A stretch of 64,000 nt of DNA from Streptomyces griseoluteus (lineage in GTDB: Bacteria > Actinomycetota > Actinomycetes > Streptomycetales > Streptomycetaceae): contig NZ_SRRU01000010.1 of NCBI RefSeq assembly GCF_004784465.1, positions 124,001-188,000 on the forward strand, in the 5' to 3' direction. The notes under the pieces are model-generated. The model was not told the DNA's origin. It ran no database searches and saw only the letters and a program-made list of their open reading frames with translations. Positions 33,935 to 41,971 of the stretch are shown here, one piece after another; the stretch's first letter is position 1; every line of letters starts with the position of its first letter. Made by a program: the position numbers and the translations under genes.

Positions 33935-34694
33935 AGGTACCCGGCGTGCCGCGCGGCGCTGGATCGAGTACCTCGCGGTGGCCGATATCCCTCGGGTGCG
34001 TTCGCTCTTCACACACCACCCCGATTACTCGGATCTCACGCCGGTCCAGTACGCGGACGGCCTGGCCTGGCTGCTCAGCCGAGGCCTCGTCACGTCTGAC
34101 GGCCGCTCGCTGATCAGGGCTTGCGGGCATGAACAGCGTGATGGAGAAGCCGCCTTGGACGGAGCGCCGGCCCAGTGGACCCCCGCGTTGGAGGCTGCCC
34201 GCAGGGAGACAGGAACGGCTGGAGAGCGTGCCGTGGTCCGGCTGCTGGAACTGAGCGGTGCGGCCCGCGTCGTTCATGTGGCCGCGCTCTCCGACGCGTA
34301 CGGATACGACGTTCACACGGAGCTGGGGGACGGAACGGCTGGACACATTGAAGTCAAGGCGACAACCGACCCGACCCGCCTGGTCATTCACCTGACGCGG
34401 CATGAGTACGACGTGATGCGCAGCGATCCGGACTGGCTGCTCGCGGCTGTCCTGGTCGGCGCGGATGGCGGTGCGCTGAATGTTGTGACAGTCAGCCGTG
34501 ACTGGCTCAGCACAGCGGCTCCGGAGGACCGGGACCGCCGCGTGGAGTGGGAGTCGGCGCGTTTCAGCATCCCGGATTACGCGGTACTGCCAGGCATTCT
34601 GCATACCAGCGGCCAGCGGCTGGTTCCTGAGGCGATCGCGCCGTCCCTGCCCGTCTGGGGACTGTCGCGGGCGCCGTCAGCTTCGCCAGTGTGA
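33921..34694 (+). CDS. NO VEIN (DUF3883) domain putative nuclease
   Basis: This is a 257-aa protein. The C-terminal half is a NO VEIN domain with a PD-(D/E)xK-like core: the TAGERAVVRLLELSG helix, ALSDAYGYDVHTELGDG with D130, HIEVKATTDPTRLVIHLTRH with E144-x-K146, and the EYDVMRSDPDWLLAAVLVG strand. The N-terminal 100 residues are a winged-helix-like part (RRWIEYLAVADIPRVRSLF, TPVQYADGLAWLLSRGLVTS). ATG 33921 lies inside the helicase gene (14-base overlap). Family members occur widely in bacterial defence loci. It is probably the DNA-cleaving effector; cleavage is inferred. Confidence 0.86.
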   Translation: MAPGEGTRRAARRWIEYLAVADIPRVRSLFTHHPDYSDLTPVQYADGLAWLLSRGLVTSDGRSLIRACGHEQRDGEAALDGAPAQWTPALEAARRETGTAGERAVVRLLELSGAARVVHVAALSDAYGYDVHTELGDGTAGHIEVKATTDPTRLVIHLTRHEYDVMRSDPDWLLAAVLVGADGGALNVVTVSRDWLSTAAPEDRDRRVEWESARFSIPDYAVLPGILHTSGQRLVPEAIAPSLPVWGLSRAPSASPV

Positions 34695-34697
34695 CTC

Positions 34698-34727
34698 AGC
34701 GCAGCCGCGGGTTATGGCGGCTGCGCT
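34698..34727. terminator. Bidirectional terminator between converging defence genes
   Basis: AGCGCAGCCGC, loop GGGTTATG, GCGGCTGCGCT: a perfect 11-bp stem in the 42-base gap between the NO VEIN gene and the methyltransferase, able to serve both. Confidence 0.85.
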
Positions 34728-34736
34728 GCCTGGAAG

Positions 34737-36104
34737 TCAGCTGATCTTGGCGCGGTGCTGCGCGAAGCGTTCGTGCCGGGTGTGATCCTCCTGGCCGGTG
34801 AACGCTTTGAACTCCCCAATGCGGTACGCCGTGGCTCCGTTGGACCGCGTTTCAGTGGTCAGCTCGAAGTCATGGCTGAGGTGATTGAGGTGGCGCTCGA
34901 CACCAGGCAGGTCCATGTGTGTGCCCTGCTTGGCCAGCCTGTCGATGATCTGGTCGACCGTCAGTGCCCGGAGCTCACCGCGGAGCAGCTTGTATACCGG
35001 GTCCAGGACCGCGTCGGTCGCCTCCAGGAGGACCCGCTCCTCGCCGACCTGCCGGATCGCATCCCGGATCGAGTCCCCCAGCGCCTTCGCGACGGGAGGA
35101 GGGAAGGCGTTTCCGATCTGGCGGTATACAGCGGTCTTGCGGCCGGGAAACTCCCAGTGGAAGTCCTTGATCTCCTCGGAACCGTCAGTCGCGACGGGCC
35201 GGATATCGTCCCAGCCTTGGATGCGGGCCACCATGGCGGTAGTGAGCTTGGGGCCTGGGACGCCGTCCGCGGGCCGCCAGCCCTTCTCCGGCGGGGTGTC
35301 ACGCACACCCATCGCGTCCACCCCGAGCTCGGCCCACGCACGCTTAGCGCGGGTCGGGCCGAGATCGGCACCGCCATGCTTCTTCGAGCCGCCAACGATG
35401 GTGGGAGCAATCCTGCTGGCCTTCTTGACCCACTTCTCGACCTGATCCTTCTCCCAGCCGTTGCTGCCCATGAGGTCTTCAAGGAGTTTCCCTACCGTCC
35501 GGGCTTCCTTGGCGTGCGGCTCCGGCCACCGGAAATACTTGGCGTACTCGGGCCGGAGGGCGATGAGAACGAAGCGCGGGCGGAGCTGGGATACGCCGAA
35601 CTCGTTGGCCTGCAGAAGTTTCCACTCGCCGATGTAGCCGTACTCGCGCAGCTTGTCGAGTACGTGCTGGCGGTAGCCGGCGAACCGGTTGGCGCTCAGC
35701 CCCTTCACGTTCTCAAGGAGGAGTGCCTTCGGCCGGATTTTCCCGCAGAGCTCTACCGCCCAGGCGAAAAGATCACGCTCGTCATTGGCGCCCAGCTGCT
35801 TGCCGGCAATGCTGAAGGGCGGGCACGGGACACCCCCTGCCAGCAAGTCGATGTCCGGATACTTCTCTGGCTGCCAGACCTTGCGATCCGCTACGTCTCC
35901 GACCCGTACCGTGCGCTCGACCTCGTCCTCGCTGTAGCCGAGGAACTTCACCAGATTGTGCTTCAGCGTCGCGGCGGCATGCTTGTCGAGTTCCACAGCG
36001 AGGCGGTGACGGAAGCCAGCCCGCTCCAGGCCGAGCGTCTGGCCGCCAGCGCCGGCGCAGATTTCGACAACTTCGAGTGGCTGAGTGCCCTCCGGCGCTG
36101 ACAT
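34737..36104 (-). CDS. DNA C5-cytosine methyltransferase
   Basis: This enzyme transfers methyl from SAM to C5 of cytosine in a specific DNA site. The 455-aa protein has motif I EICAGAGGQTLGLERAGF, motif IV GGVPCPPFSIAG with catalytic C94, motif VI ENVKG (131-135), motif VIII Q173-x-R-x-R177 and motif X RQIGNAFPPPVAKALGDSI. After motif X there is an extra ~110-residue tail (GELRALTVDQIIDRLAKQGT, GVERHLNHLSHDFELTTETR) resembling a winged helix, not usual in Dcm proteins. It converges on the ParB/SNF2/NO VEIN operon and lies 380 bases downstream of vsr on the same strand. Recognition sequence is unknown. Confidence 0.94.
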   Translation of the reverse strand: MSAPEGTQPLEVVEICAGAGGQTLGLERAGFRHRLAVELDKHAAATLKHNLVKFLGYSEDEVERTVRVGDVADRKVWQPEKYPDIDLLAGGVPCPPFSIAGKQLGANDERDLFAWAVELCGKIRPKALLLENVKGLSANRFAGYRQHVLDKLREYGYIGEWKLLQANEFGVSQLRPRFVLIALRPEYAKYFRWPEPHAKEARTVGKLLEDLMGSNGWEKDQVEKWVKKASRIAPTIVGGSKKHGGADLGPTRAKRAWAELGVDAMGVRDTPPEKGWRPADGVPGPKLTTAMVARIQGWDDIRPVATDGSEEIKDFHWEFPGRKTAVYRQIGNAFPPPVAKALGDSIRDAIRQVGEERVLLEATDAVLDPVYKLLRGELRALTVDQIIDRLAKQGTHMDLPGVERHLNHLSHDFELTTETRSNGATAYRIGEFKAFTGQEDHTRHERFAQHRAKIS

Positions 36105-36483
36105 TCCGATCTCCTTCCAGACGCGCAGGCGGGGCCAGCGCGGGGGCCGCAGGGGTCGGCCGCATGTTCACAGCGTGCATCCGACTGCCTTGAGGCAGCA
36201 CAGTAGCCGTCGCTCTGCAGCGGCGGCGGCTGACCGGGACAGCCGGCCGGACGGGTTTACGAAGTCTACGGCGCCCCGCTGGGATGCTGGCATCCCAGTC
36301 GCCCCACGCGTCCGGCGCGGGCGGACTGACCGGTTTTCAAGCAGTACCTTGCCGTGATCGCCCTCCGGAGGGCTGGCTCCGCTGGGCGGATTCTGCTGCC
36401 TGTGCGGCAACGTCTGCATTCCGTTAAGTAAGGGATGTTTTCGGCCATGGGAAAGCATTGCCCCCATGCTGTGTTCACCCGCG
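36105..36483. promoter_or_regulatory. Gap between vsr and methyltransferase, with short palindromes
   Basis: There is no gene in these 379 bases. Three clean inverted repeats are visible: CTGCCTTGAGGCAG (36185-36198), CTGGGATGCTGGCATCCCAG (36279-36298, 9-bp arms) and GCCCTCCGGAGGGC (36360-36373, fully palindromic). GC drops around 36420-36460. The region probably holds the methyltransferase promoter and operators. Confidence 0.5.
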
Positions 36484-36939
36484 TCACAAGGAAGGCTTAC
36501 GCCGGTCAGCGACCTGGCGGATAATCGCAGCTGCGGTTTCTTCGGCGGGGGTGTGTTCCCAGAACCGGAGGACCAGCCACCCCGCGGCCTCGAGCTGCTT
36601 GTCGGTATCCCGGTCGCGGGCAATGTTCCGTGCGACTTTTTCAGACCAGTACCCCGGGTTGGTCTTTGGTGACACGTAGTGAATAGGGCAGCCGTGCCAG
36701 TAGCATCCGTCAATGAATACGGCGACCTTCGTCGGCCGGAAGACCATGTCCGCCGACCGGCGAAGGTCAGGCAGCGGGCGTGCTGCCACCCGGTAACGCA
36801 GGCCATTGGCATGCACCAGCCGCCGCACCAGGCGCTCTGGTTTGGTGTCCCGGCTGCGGATGGCCTGCATGTTGCGGCGTCTCGCGGCTGATGACGCCCA
36901 GGATCCCTCCGGTGGGGTCCAGGGCTGTGGATCGTTCAT
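36484..36939 (-). CDS. vsr: Very short patch repair endonuclease Vsr
   Basis: Vsr nicks DNA at T:G mismatches left by deamination of 5-methylcytosine, the usual partner of a Dcm enzyme. It is 151 aa from the ATG at 36939, where AGGAG lies seven bases upstream. Family motifs are NMQAIRSRDTKPERLVRR, LPDLRRSADMVFRPTKVAVF with D64, IDGCYWHGCPIHY with D77 and H82, YWSEKVARNIARDRDTDKQL and GWLVLRFWEHT. The N-terminal 15 residues are variable. It is transcribed toward the methyltransferase. Confidence 0.94.
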   Translation of the reverse strand: MNDPQPWTPPEGSWASSAARRRNMQAIRSRDTKPERLVRRLVHANGLRYRVAARPLPDLRRSADMVFRPTKVAVFIDGCYWHGCPIHYVSPKTNPGYWSEKVARNIARDRDTDKQLEAAGWLVLRFWEHTPAEETAAAIIRQVADRRKPSL

Positions 36940-37056
36940 TTCGTGACTCCTGCGGCGCGTACTCGGCGCTGACCCCGCTTTCCGCCGAGTACTAGCCACG
37001 TTATGCGTCTATCACTGCCGGATGCCCACGTGTCCGCGCGGCTAACGGGGGCTGGG

Positions 37057-38073
37057 TCACCGGCCGTCTCCGTGGCACTCCCCGTACTCCCGCCCACTCC
37101 CGCACCAACACCCAGCCCCCCGCTGCGGCGGCCAAGCCACCGCCAGTCCCCGCGCCGCCAGTGTCGTCGCGTACTCGGGGAGCAGGGCGGGGTCCGCCGG
37201 AGACGCGCCCTCCGAGGCCGCGAAGGCCTCGTACGACGGGACCGTGCCCGTGACGATGCCGAGGTTCGGGGTGCCGGAGGCGGCCAGTTCGCGGAGGGAC
37301 GTCTCTATGGTCGCGAGGTGGTGGGCATGGGACGTGTACTCCGACTCCAGGGTCGGGTACGCCGTCACCAGTTCCGTCAGCTCCGAGGACGGCCAGTGCA
37401 GGACCGCCACCGGATACGGGCGGGAGAGAGCCTCGCGGGCCGTGGACAGTTCCGCTCGGAGGCGGGAGATCTCGGCTTCGAGTTCCGCCGGGTTCTCCGA
37501 GCCGAGGGACCAGACGCGCTTGGGGTCGTGGAGTTCGTCCAGGGAGACCGGGGAGGTGTGGAGGGTGTCGGCGAGGGCGTCCCAGGTGTCGTGCGGGAGG
37601 CCCAGCATGCGGCGGACCCGGTGGCGGCCGAAGAGGAGCGGGTGGGTGGCGTACGGCGGCTCCGGCGCGTCCGTCAGCAGCACGACCGCGCCCTCGTGGA
37701 ACGTCTCGTGCGCCGCCTCCAGTTCGTCGTGCGACTCCAGCGCCTCCGCGACGATCACCCACGGCGCCGCGTCCCGCGGAGCGGCCGTGCGGATGCCGTC
37801 GATGATCGCGCGCGCCTCGGCCTCGTGGCCGTACTCCCACAGGTTCGCCGCCTTCAGGGCGCGGACGAGCTGCGGATGCTCCAGCGGGCCGGCCGAGAAC
37901 AGCAGCCGGTCGTAGAGCGCGGTCGCCGCGGGGCGGGCGCCGGACAGTTCGAGGTGGGCCGCGGCGCGCAGCAGCAGGGCCTCCGCGTCCTCGGGGTACA
38001 GGCCGGCGGTCCGCTCCAGGCGTGCCGCTTCGGCGGTGTGGTCGACGTTCTCGGCAGGCGTGTCGGGGCGCAT
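37057..38073 (-). CDS. SEC-C motif protein with TPR-like N-terminus
   Basis: This is a 338-aa cytoplasmic protein. The first ~150 residues form TPR-like helical pairs (EDAEALLLRAAAHLELSGAR, HPQLVRALKAANLWEYGHEA, SHDELEAAHETFHEGAVVLL). The middle is helical with an AELEAEISRLRAELSTAREA coiled coil. The C-terminus is a SEC-C zinc motif, GCWCGSGREYGECHGDG, as at the end of SecA. SEC-C tails bind zinc and often partner proteins. No enzyme domain is seen. This gene restores ordinary chromosome-like GC and marks the right edge of the island. Confidence 0.85.
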   Translation of the reverse strand: MRPDTPAENVDHTAEAARLERTAGLYPEDAEALLLRAAAHLELSGARPAATALYDRLLFSAGPLEHPQLVRALKAANLWEYGHEAEARAIIDGIRTAAPRDAAPWVIVAEALESHDELEAAHETFHEGAVVLLTDAPEPPYATHPLLFGRHRVRRMLGLPHDTWDALADTLHTSPVSLDELHDPKRVWSLGSENPAELEAEISRLRAELSTAREALSRPYPVAVLHWPSSELTELVTAYPTLESEYTSHAHHLATIETSLRELAASGTPNLGIVTGTVPSYEAFAASEGASPADPALLPEYATTLAARGLAVAWPPQRGAGCWCGSGREYGECHGDGR

Positions 38074-38247
38074 GCATGACACCGTACTGCCGAGGGGTGA
38101 CAGCGGAGGAGGGCGCCCGACGAGGAGATTTCTCCAACTCGCGGCGAAGATCGGGAACCGGGCCGGAACACCGGGCGTTGTACGGGGTGAACGGGCCTGT
38201 ACAGCCCGTAGCCATGGGGGCAAGGGGACAGAAGGGGGGTGTCGTCG

Positions 38248-38574
38248 GTGGTGCACAGTCGTTCCGCCGTCGCGCGCGCCCTGCTGCCGCTGCTCGTCCT
38301 GGTCCAACTCCTGCTGCTCCAGGCCGCCCTGCTCGGCTCCGGCGGTCTGAGCACCGCCGTCGCGCTCGCCGCGACCACCGCCGCCGGCACCGCCCTCGCC
38401 CTCTGCTCGGTCCTCACCGCCCGCCGCGTCCCCGCCGTCGCGCCGACGCGCGTCCGCACCGCGATACGCGACAGGGCCCGCCGTACGGCGTTCCTGGCGC
38501 AGCGCGACCCCGACGCGAGGGGGCGCCGCAGGCCACGGGCGCCCGGCCGGGTCCTGCCGACGACCTGCGCGTAG
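38248..38574 (+). CDS. DUF6412-like small membrane protein
   Basis: This 108-aa protein has two membrane helices (RALLPLLVLVQLLLLQAALLG and TAVALAATTAAGTALALCSV) and a basic C-terminal tail with IRDRARRTAFLAQRDPDARG. That tail motif is the conserved end of the DUF6412 family found next to YidC-like insertases in Streptomyces. GTG 38248 is preferred because a GGGGGG-type ribosome site lies eight bases upstream. A GTG at 38239 would add three residues. The YidC-like gene follows on the same strand after about 100 bases. Confidence 0.75.
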   Translation: MVHSRSAVARALLPLLVLVQLLLLQAALLGSGGLSTAVALAATTAAGTALALCSVLTARRVPAVAPTRVRTAIRDRARRTAFLAQRDPDARGRRRPRAPGRVLPTTCA

Positions 38575-38677
38575 GGCCGCACCACCCCTCTCTCCGCCCC
38601 GCCCGCGCGGGTCGTCCTGCCATCGGCCGCTTCCCGGCCGCATCCCGCATGACGCCACCCCGTACGGAGGGTTCCCC

Positions 38678-39373
38678 ATGTCTGTCTTCGCCCACCTGGT
38701 CGAGCAACTCGCCGACCTGCTGCAGCCGTTCTTCCATGCCTCCGCGACCGCCGCCGCGATCGTCCTGTTCACCGCGCTGGTCCGGCTGGCCACCCACCCC
38801 CTCGCCCGCGCCGCCGCCCGGGGGCAGCGGGCCCGCACCGCGCTCCAGCCCAGGATCACCGAGCTGCGCGCGAAGCACGCCCGCGATCCCGAGCGGCTCC
38901 AGCGGGCGGTGCTGGAGCTGCACACCGAGGCGAAGGTCTCCCCGTTCTCCGGCCTGCTGCCCGGCCTGCTCCAACTCCCCGCGTTCTTCCTGCTGTACCA
39001 CCTGTTCTCCAACGCCACGATCGGCGACGGCCGCAACACCCTCCTCGACCACGACCTCCTCGCCGCCCCGCTCGCCGGCCGCTGGGCCGATGCTCTCGGT
39101 GGCGGGATCTTCGGCGGGCCCGACCTCGTCTACCTGGCCCTCTTCGCCGTCGTCGCGGCCGTCGCCACGGTCAACTTCCGGCGCGCCAGGCGTGCGGCGG
39201 CCGAGAACCCCGTACAGGCAGGTGACGTGCCCGGTCAGGCCGCGGTCGGCAAGGTGGCCCCGTTCCTGTCCTTCCTCACCCTGGTGACCGTCGCCGTCGT
39301 CCCCCTGGCCGCCGCGCTCTACGTCGTCACCAGCACCACCTGGAGCGCGGTGGAGCGGGCGATGCTGTCGTGA
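38678..39373 (+). CDS. YidC/Oxa1-family membrane insertase
   Basis: This 231-aa integral membrane protein has the YidC core: LFTALVRLATHPLARAAARG with the Arg in the hydrophilic groove, RITELRAKHARDPERLQRAV cytoplasmic hairpin, KVSPFSGLLPGLLQLPAFFL and a C-terminal APFLSFLTLVTVAVVPLAAA helix. It is shorter than the housekeeping YidC and lacks the basic C-terminal tail, so it is an extra paralogue. It pairs with the preceding small membrane gene. It probably helps insert or fold a subset of membrane proteins; the clients are unknown. Confidence 0.88.
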   Translation: MSVFAHLVEQLADLLQPFFHASATAAAIVLFTALVRLATHPLARAAARGQRARTALQPRITELRAKHARDPERLQRAVLELHTEAKVSPFSGLLPGLLQLPAFFLLYHLFSNATIGDGRNTLLDHDLLAAPLAGRWADALGGGIFGGPDLVYLALFAVVAAVATVNFRRARRAAAENPVQAGDVPGQAAVGKVAPFLSFLTLVTVAVVPLAAALYVVTSTTWSAVERAMLS

Positions 39374-39402
39374 GCGGCCAGGGATACGGCCGGCCGGCAG
39401 GG

Positions 39403-40284
39403 TCAGAGGAGGATGCCCGCCAGCTTCCGCCAGGCCGCGCGGTGCAGGTCGTCGGGAGAGCCCTCCTGCACGACCTGGAGGGCGACGTGATCGGCGCCCG
39501 CCTCGAGGAAGGCGTTCACCTTCCCGCGGATGGTGTCGTCGTCGCCCCAGGCGTACAGCGCGTCGATCAGCCGGTCGCTGCCGCCGTCGCGCAGGTCGTC
39601 CTCGGTGAAGCCGAGCCGCTGGAAGTTGGTGGTGTAGTTGGGGAGCTGGAGATACATGTCCAGGTGGCCGCGGGCCAGTTCGCGGGCACGGGCCGGGTCG
39701 GATTCCAGTACGACCGCGAACTCCGGCGCCAGCAGCGGCTCCTGGCCGAGGATCTCGCGGGCCCGCGCGGTGTGCTCGGGGGTGACGAGATACGGGATCG
39801 CCCCCAGCGAACGCTCGCCCGCCAGCCGTACGGTCTTCGGTCCGAGCGCGGCCAGGACGCGCCGCCCGGCCGGGACACCGGCCGCGTCCAGCTCGTCCAG
39901 GTACTCCACCAGCGCCGAGTACGGCCGCCGGTACTGCTCGGTCAGCCTGGCGTGGCTCACGCCCAGACCGAGCAGGAAGCGGCCGGGGTGCGCGGCCTCC
40001 ACCTCGGCGTAACCGGCCGCGCTCTCGCGGGCGTCGTGCTGCCAGATGCTCTGGATGCTGGTGGCGACGATCAGCCGGTCGGTCTTCTCCAACAGGGGCA
40101 GGGCGTTGACGGGTGCGCTGGAGCCGCCGAGCCAGGCGGTGCCGTAGCCGAGTTCCTGAAGTTCGGCCGCCGCCTCGCCGATCTCACCGCGCCGGCCCGG
40201 GTCCTCGTTGCGCAGGCCGAGGCTCCATACGCCGTACCGGCCGATCTCCGCCTTGGAGATGCTCCCGCTCGTCGAGTCGCTCAT
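39403..40284 (-). CDS. LLM class F420-dependent oxidoreductase
   Basis: This 293-aa enzyme has the luciferase-like TIM barrel. ETDRLIVATSIQSIWQHDAR-type beta-alpha segments, GRFLLGLGVSHARLTEQYRR, GRRVLAALGPKTVRLAGERS and the C-terminal GADHVALQVV match the TIGR03620-type F420 family common in actinobacteria. It uses reduced F420 or flavin. No substrate can be inferred. The stop lies 30 bases from the converging YidC-like gene. Confidence 0.88.
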   Translation of the reverse strand: MSDSTSGSISKAEIGRYGVWSLGLRNEDPGRRGEIGEAAAELQELGYGTAWLGGSSAPVNALPLLEKTDRLIVATSIQSIWQHDARESAAGYAEVEAAHPGRFLLGLGVSHARLTEQYRRPYSALVEYLDELDAAGVPAGRRVLAALGPKTVRLAGERSLGAIPYLVTPEHTARAREILGQEPLLAPEFAVVLESDPARARELARGHLDMYLQLPNYTTNFQRLGFTEDDLRDGGSDRLIDALYAWGDDDTIRGKVNAFLEAGADHVALQVVQEGSPDDLHRAAWRKLAGILL

Positions 40285-40365
40285 CGGTTCTTTCCCTCCG
40301 GCTGGATGTCGTGCACGAACGATCGTCGTGCACGACAGGCCCGACCGGAGGGAGCCGCGCGGGTG

Positions 40366-40842
40366 TCACACCTTCAGGAACCGCTCCAGCGCCTCGACGA
40401 CCAGCCGGTGGTCCTCGATCTGGGGCAGACCGGAGACGGTCACCGAGCCGATGACGCCCACGCCTTCCACGGTGATCGGGAAGGAACCGCCGTGCGCCGC
40501 GTAGCGGTCGGGGTCGAGGCGGGACGAGTCCTCGAAGGTGGTGCCCTTGGCGCGGAAACGTGAGCCGACCAGGTAGGAGGCGGAGCCGTACCGCTCCACC
40601 ACCCGGCGCTTGCGGGCGATCCAGGCGTCGTTGTCCGGGGTCGAGCCGGGCAGCGCCGCGTGGAAGAGCTGCTGGCCCGCGCGGTGGATGTCGACGGCGA
40701 TCGGCGCCTGCCGCTCCCGGCCCAGTTCGACCAGGAGGGAGCCCAGCGCCCAGGCGTCGTCGTGGGTGAAGGTACGGAAGACCAGGCGCTGTTCCTGCGC
40801 CTCCAGATCCGCCACGCTCGGGGTGTTCTGCGCTTGCGTCAT
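40366..40842 (-). CDS. UPF0303 / heme-degrading-like protein
   Basis: This 158-aa protein of the GlcG/HbpS-related UPF0303 family has TFTHDDAWALGSLLVELGRERQAP, VDIHRAGQQLFHAALPGSTPDN-type core, WIARKRRVVERYGSASYLVG and GGSFPITVEGVGVIGSVTVSGLPQ. Some relatives bind heme, but function here is not shown. Its ATG shares one base with the stop of the Gfo/Idh/MocA gene (TGATG), so the two are translationally coupled and form one operon. Confidence 0.86.
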   Translation of the reverse strand: MTQAQNTPSVADLEAQEQRLVFRTFTHDDAWALGSLLVELGRERQAPIAVDIHRAGQQLFHAALPGSTPDNDAWIARKRRVVERYGSASYLVGSRFRAKGTTFEDSSRLDPDRYAAHGGSFPITVEGVGVIGSVTVSGLPQIEDHRLVVEALERFLKV

Positions 40843-41915
40843 CAGAGGGTCACCGTCACCTTGTCGCGGGCGGAGCGGCGGGCCGCCTCCAGTACGTCGA
40901 GGGTCTCGGCGGCCTCCAGCGCGGTCACCGGGTTCGGGCCGGTGCCCCGGACGGCTGCGGCCACGGCCGCGTAGTAGGCGGGGTAGTCGCCGGGCAGGGT
41001 CTCCACGGCGGTGCCGCCGCCGGTGACTGGGGACTCGCCGGCGCCCAGGCGGCCCCAGAGCGACTCCTCCTCGACGCCCCACGCGGCGTCGGTGCCGGGG
41101 CGGGCGCCGTCGCGCAGCGCCGCCTCCTGCGGGTCCAGGCCGTACTTCACGAAACCGGCGCGCGAGCCGAGCACCCGGAAGCGGGGGCCGAGCTGGGCGG
41201 TGGTCGCGGAGACGTACAGGTGCGAGCGGACGCCGTTCGCGTGGGTCAGGGCGAGGAAGGTGTCGTCGTCCGTCTCGGCGCCGTCACGGCGGACGACCGC
41301 CTCGGCGTACACCTCGGTGACCGGGCCGAACAGGGTGATGGCCTGGTCGACGACGTGGCTGCCGAGGTCGTAGAGCAGGCCGCCGATCTCCGCCGGGTCG
41401 CCGGACTCGCGCCAGCCGCCCTTGGGCTGCGGGCGCCAGCGCTCGAAGCGGGACTCGAAGCGCCAGACGTCGCCCAGCGCGCCGTCGGCCAGCAGCTTGC
41501 GCAGGGTGAGGAAGTCGTTGTCCCAGCGGCGGTTCTGGAAGACGGAGAGCAGCACCCCGTGCTCGTCGGCGAGGGCGGCCAGTTCGCGGGCCTCGGCGGC
41601 GGTGCCGGAGATCGGCTTGTCCACCACGACCGGCAGGCCGGCCTTGAGGGCGGTGGTGGCGAGGGGCACGTGCGTCTTGTTCGGGGACGCGATGACGATC
41701 AGGTCCAGCTCACCGGCGCGCTCGAACAGCTCGTCCGGGGTGGCGGCGACGCGGACGTCCGGGAACTCGGCGCGGGCCTGCTCCTGGCGCTCGGGGTTCG
41801 AGGTGACGACCGTGTCCAGGACGAGGCCGTCCGTGGCGGCGATCAGCGGGGCGTGGAAGACGGAGCCGGCGAGGCCGTAGCCGATCAGGCCGACGCGGAG
41901 GGGTGTACCAGTCAT
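40842..41915 (-). CDS. Gfo/Idh/MocA-family oxidoreductase
   Basis: This is a sugar or inositol dehydrogenase-like enzyme of 357 aa using NAD(P). The Rossmann motif is VGLIGYGLAGSVFHAPLIAA. The EKP-like catalytic motif reads VVVDKPISGTAAEARELAAL, with GVLLSVFQNRRWDNDFLTLR after it, typical of the YdgJ-like branch. DLGSHVVDQAITLFG holds the active-site His region. ATG 41915 is followed upstream by a palindromic operator and the divergent ROK regulator, which probably controls it. The UPF0303 gene is coupled downstream. Confidence 0.93.
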   Translation of the reverse strand: MTGTPLRVGLIGYGLAGSVFHAPLIAATDGLVLDTVVTSNPERQEQARAEFPDVRVAATPDELFERAGELDLIVIASPNKTHVPLATTALKAGLPVVVDKPISGTAAEARELAALADEHGVLLSVFQNRRWDNDFLTLRKLLADGALGDVWRFESRFERWRPQPKGGWRESGDPAEIGGLLYDLGSHVVDQAITLFGPVTEVYAEAVVRRDGAETDDDTFLALTHANGVRSHLYVSATTAQLGPRFRVLGSRAGFVKYGLDPQEAALRDGARPGTDAAWGVEEESLWGRLGAGESPVTGGGTAVETLPGDYPAYYAAVAAAVRGTGPNPVTALEAAETLDVLEAARRSARDKVTVTL

Positions 41916-41922
41916 GACTCCT

Positions 41923-41947
41923 ACTTTCGCAACGCTGTTGCCAAAGT
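41923..41947. promoter_or_regulatory. Operator palindrome between Gfo/Idh and ROK genes
   Basis: ACTTTCGCAAC, spacer GCT, GTTGCCAAAGT: 11-base arms matching at 10 of 11 positions. It lies 7-32 bases upstream of the minus-strand start and 25-49 bases upstream of the ROK start, ideal for one repressor to control both. Confidence 0.85.
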
Positions 41948-41971
41948 GCAAGCGGCGGGGAGAATGGACCC

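Noticed and set aside
28538..37056. Assignment of the island to DISARM, BREX, Dnd/Ssp or a Z1-type system
   Set aside because: A SNF2-like helicase and C5-methyltransferase recall DISARM and Z1 loci, but DrmA, DrmB, DrmC, PglX, PglZ, DndC-E, SspB-D, the Z1 protein and AIPR are all missing.
28538..37056. Integrative element with tRNA attachment site
   Set aside because: No integrase, no tRNA at either edge and no convincing flanking direct repeat were found, so the mode of transfer stays unknown.
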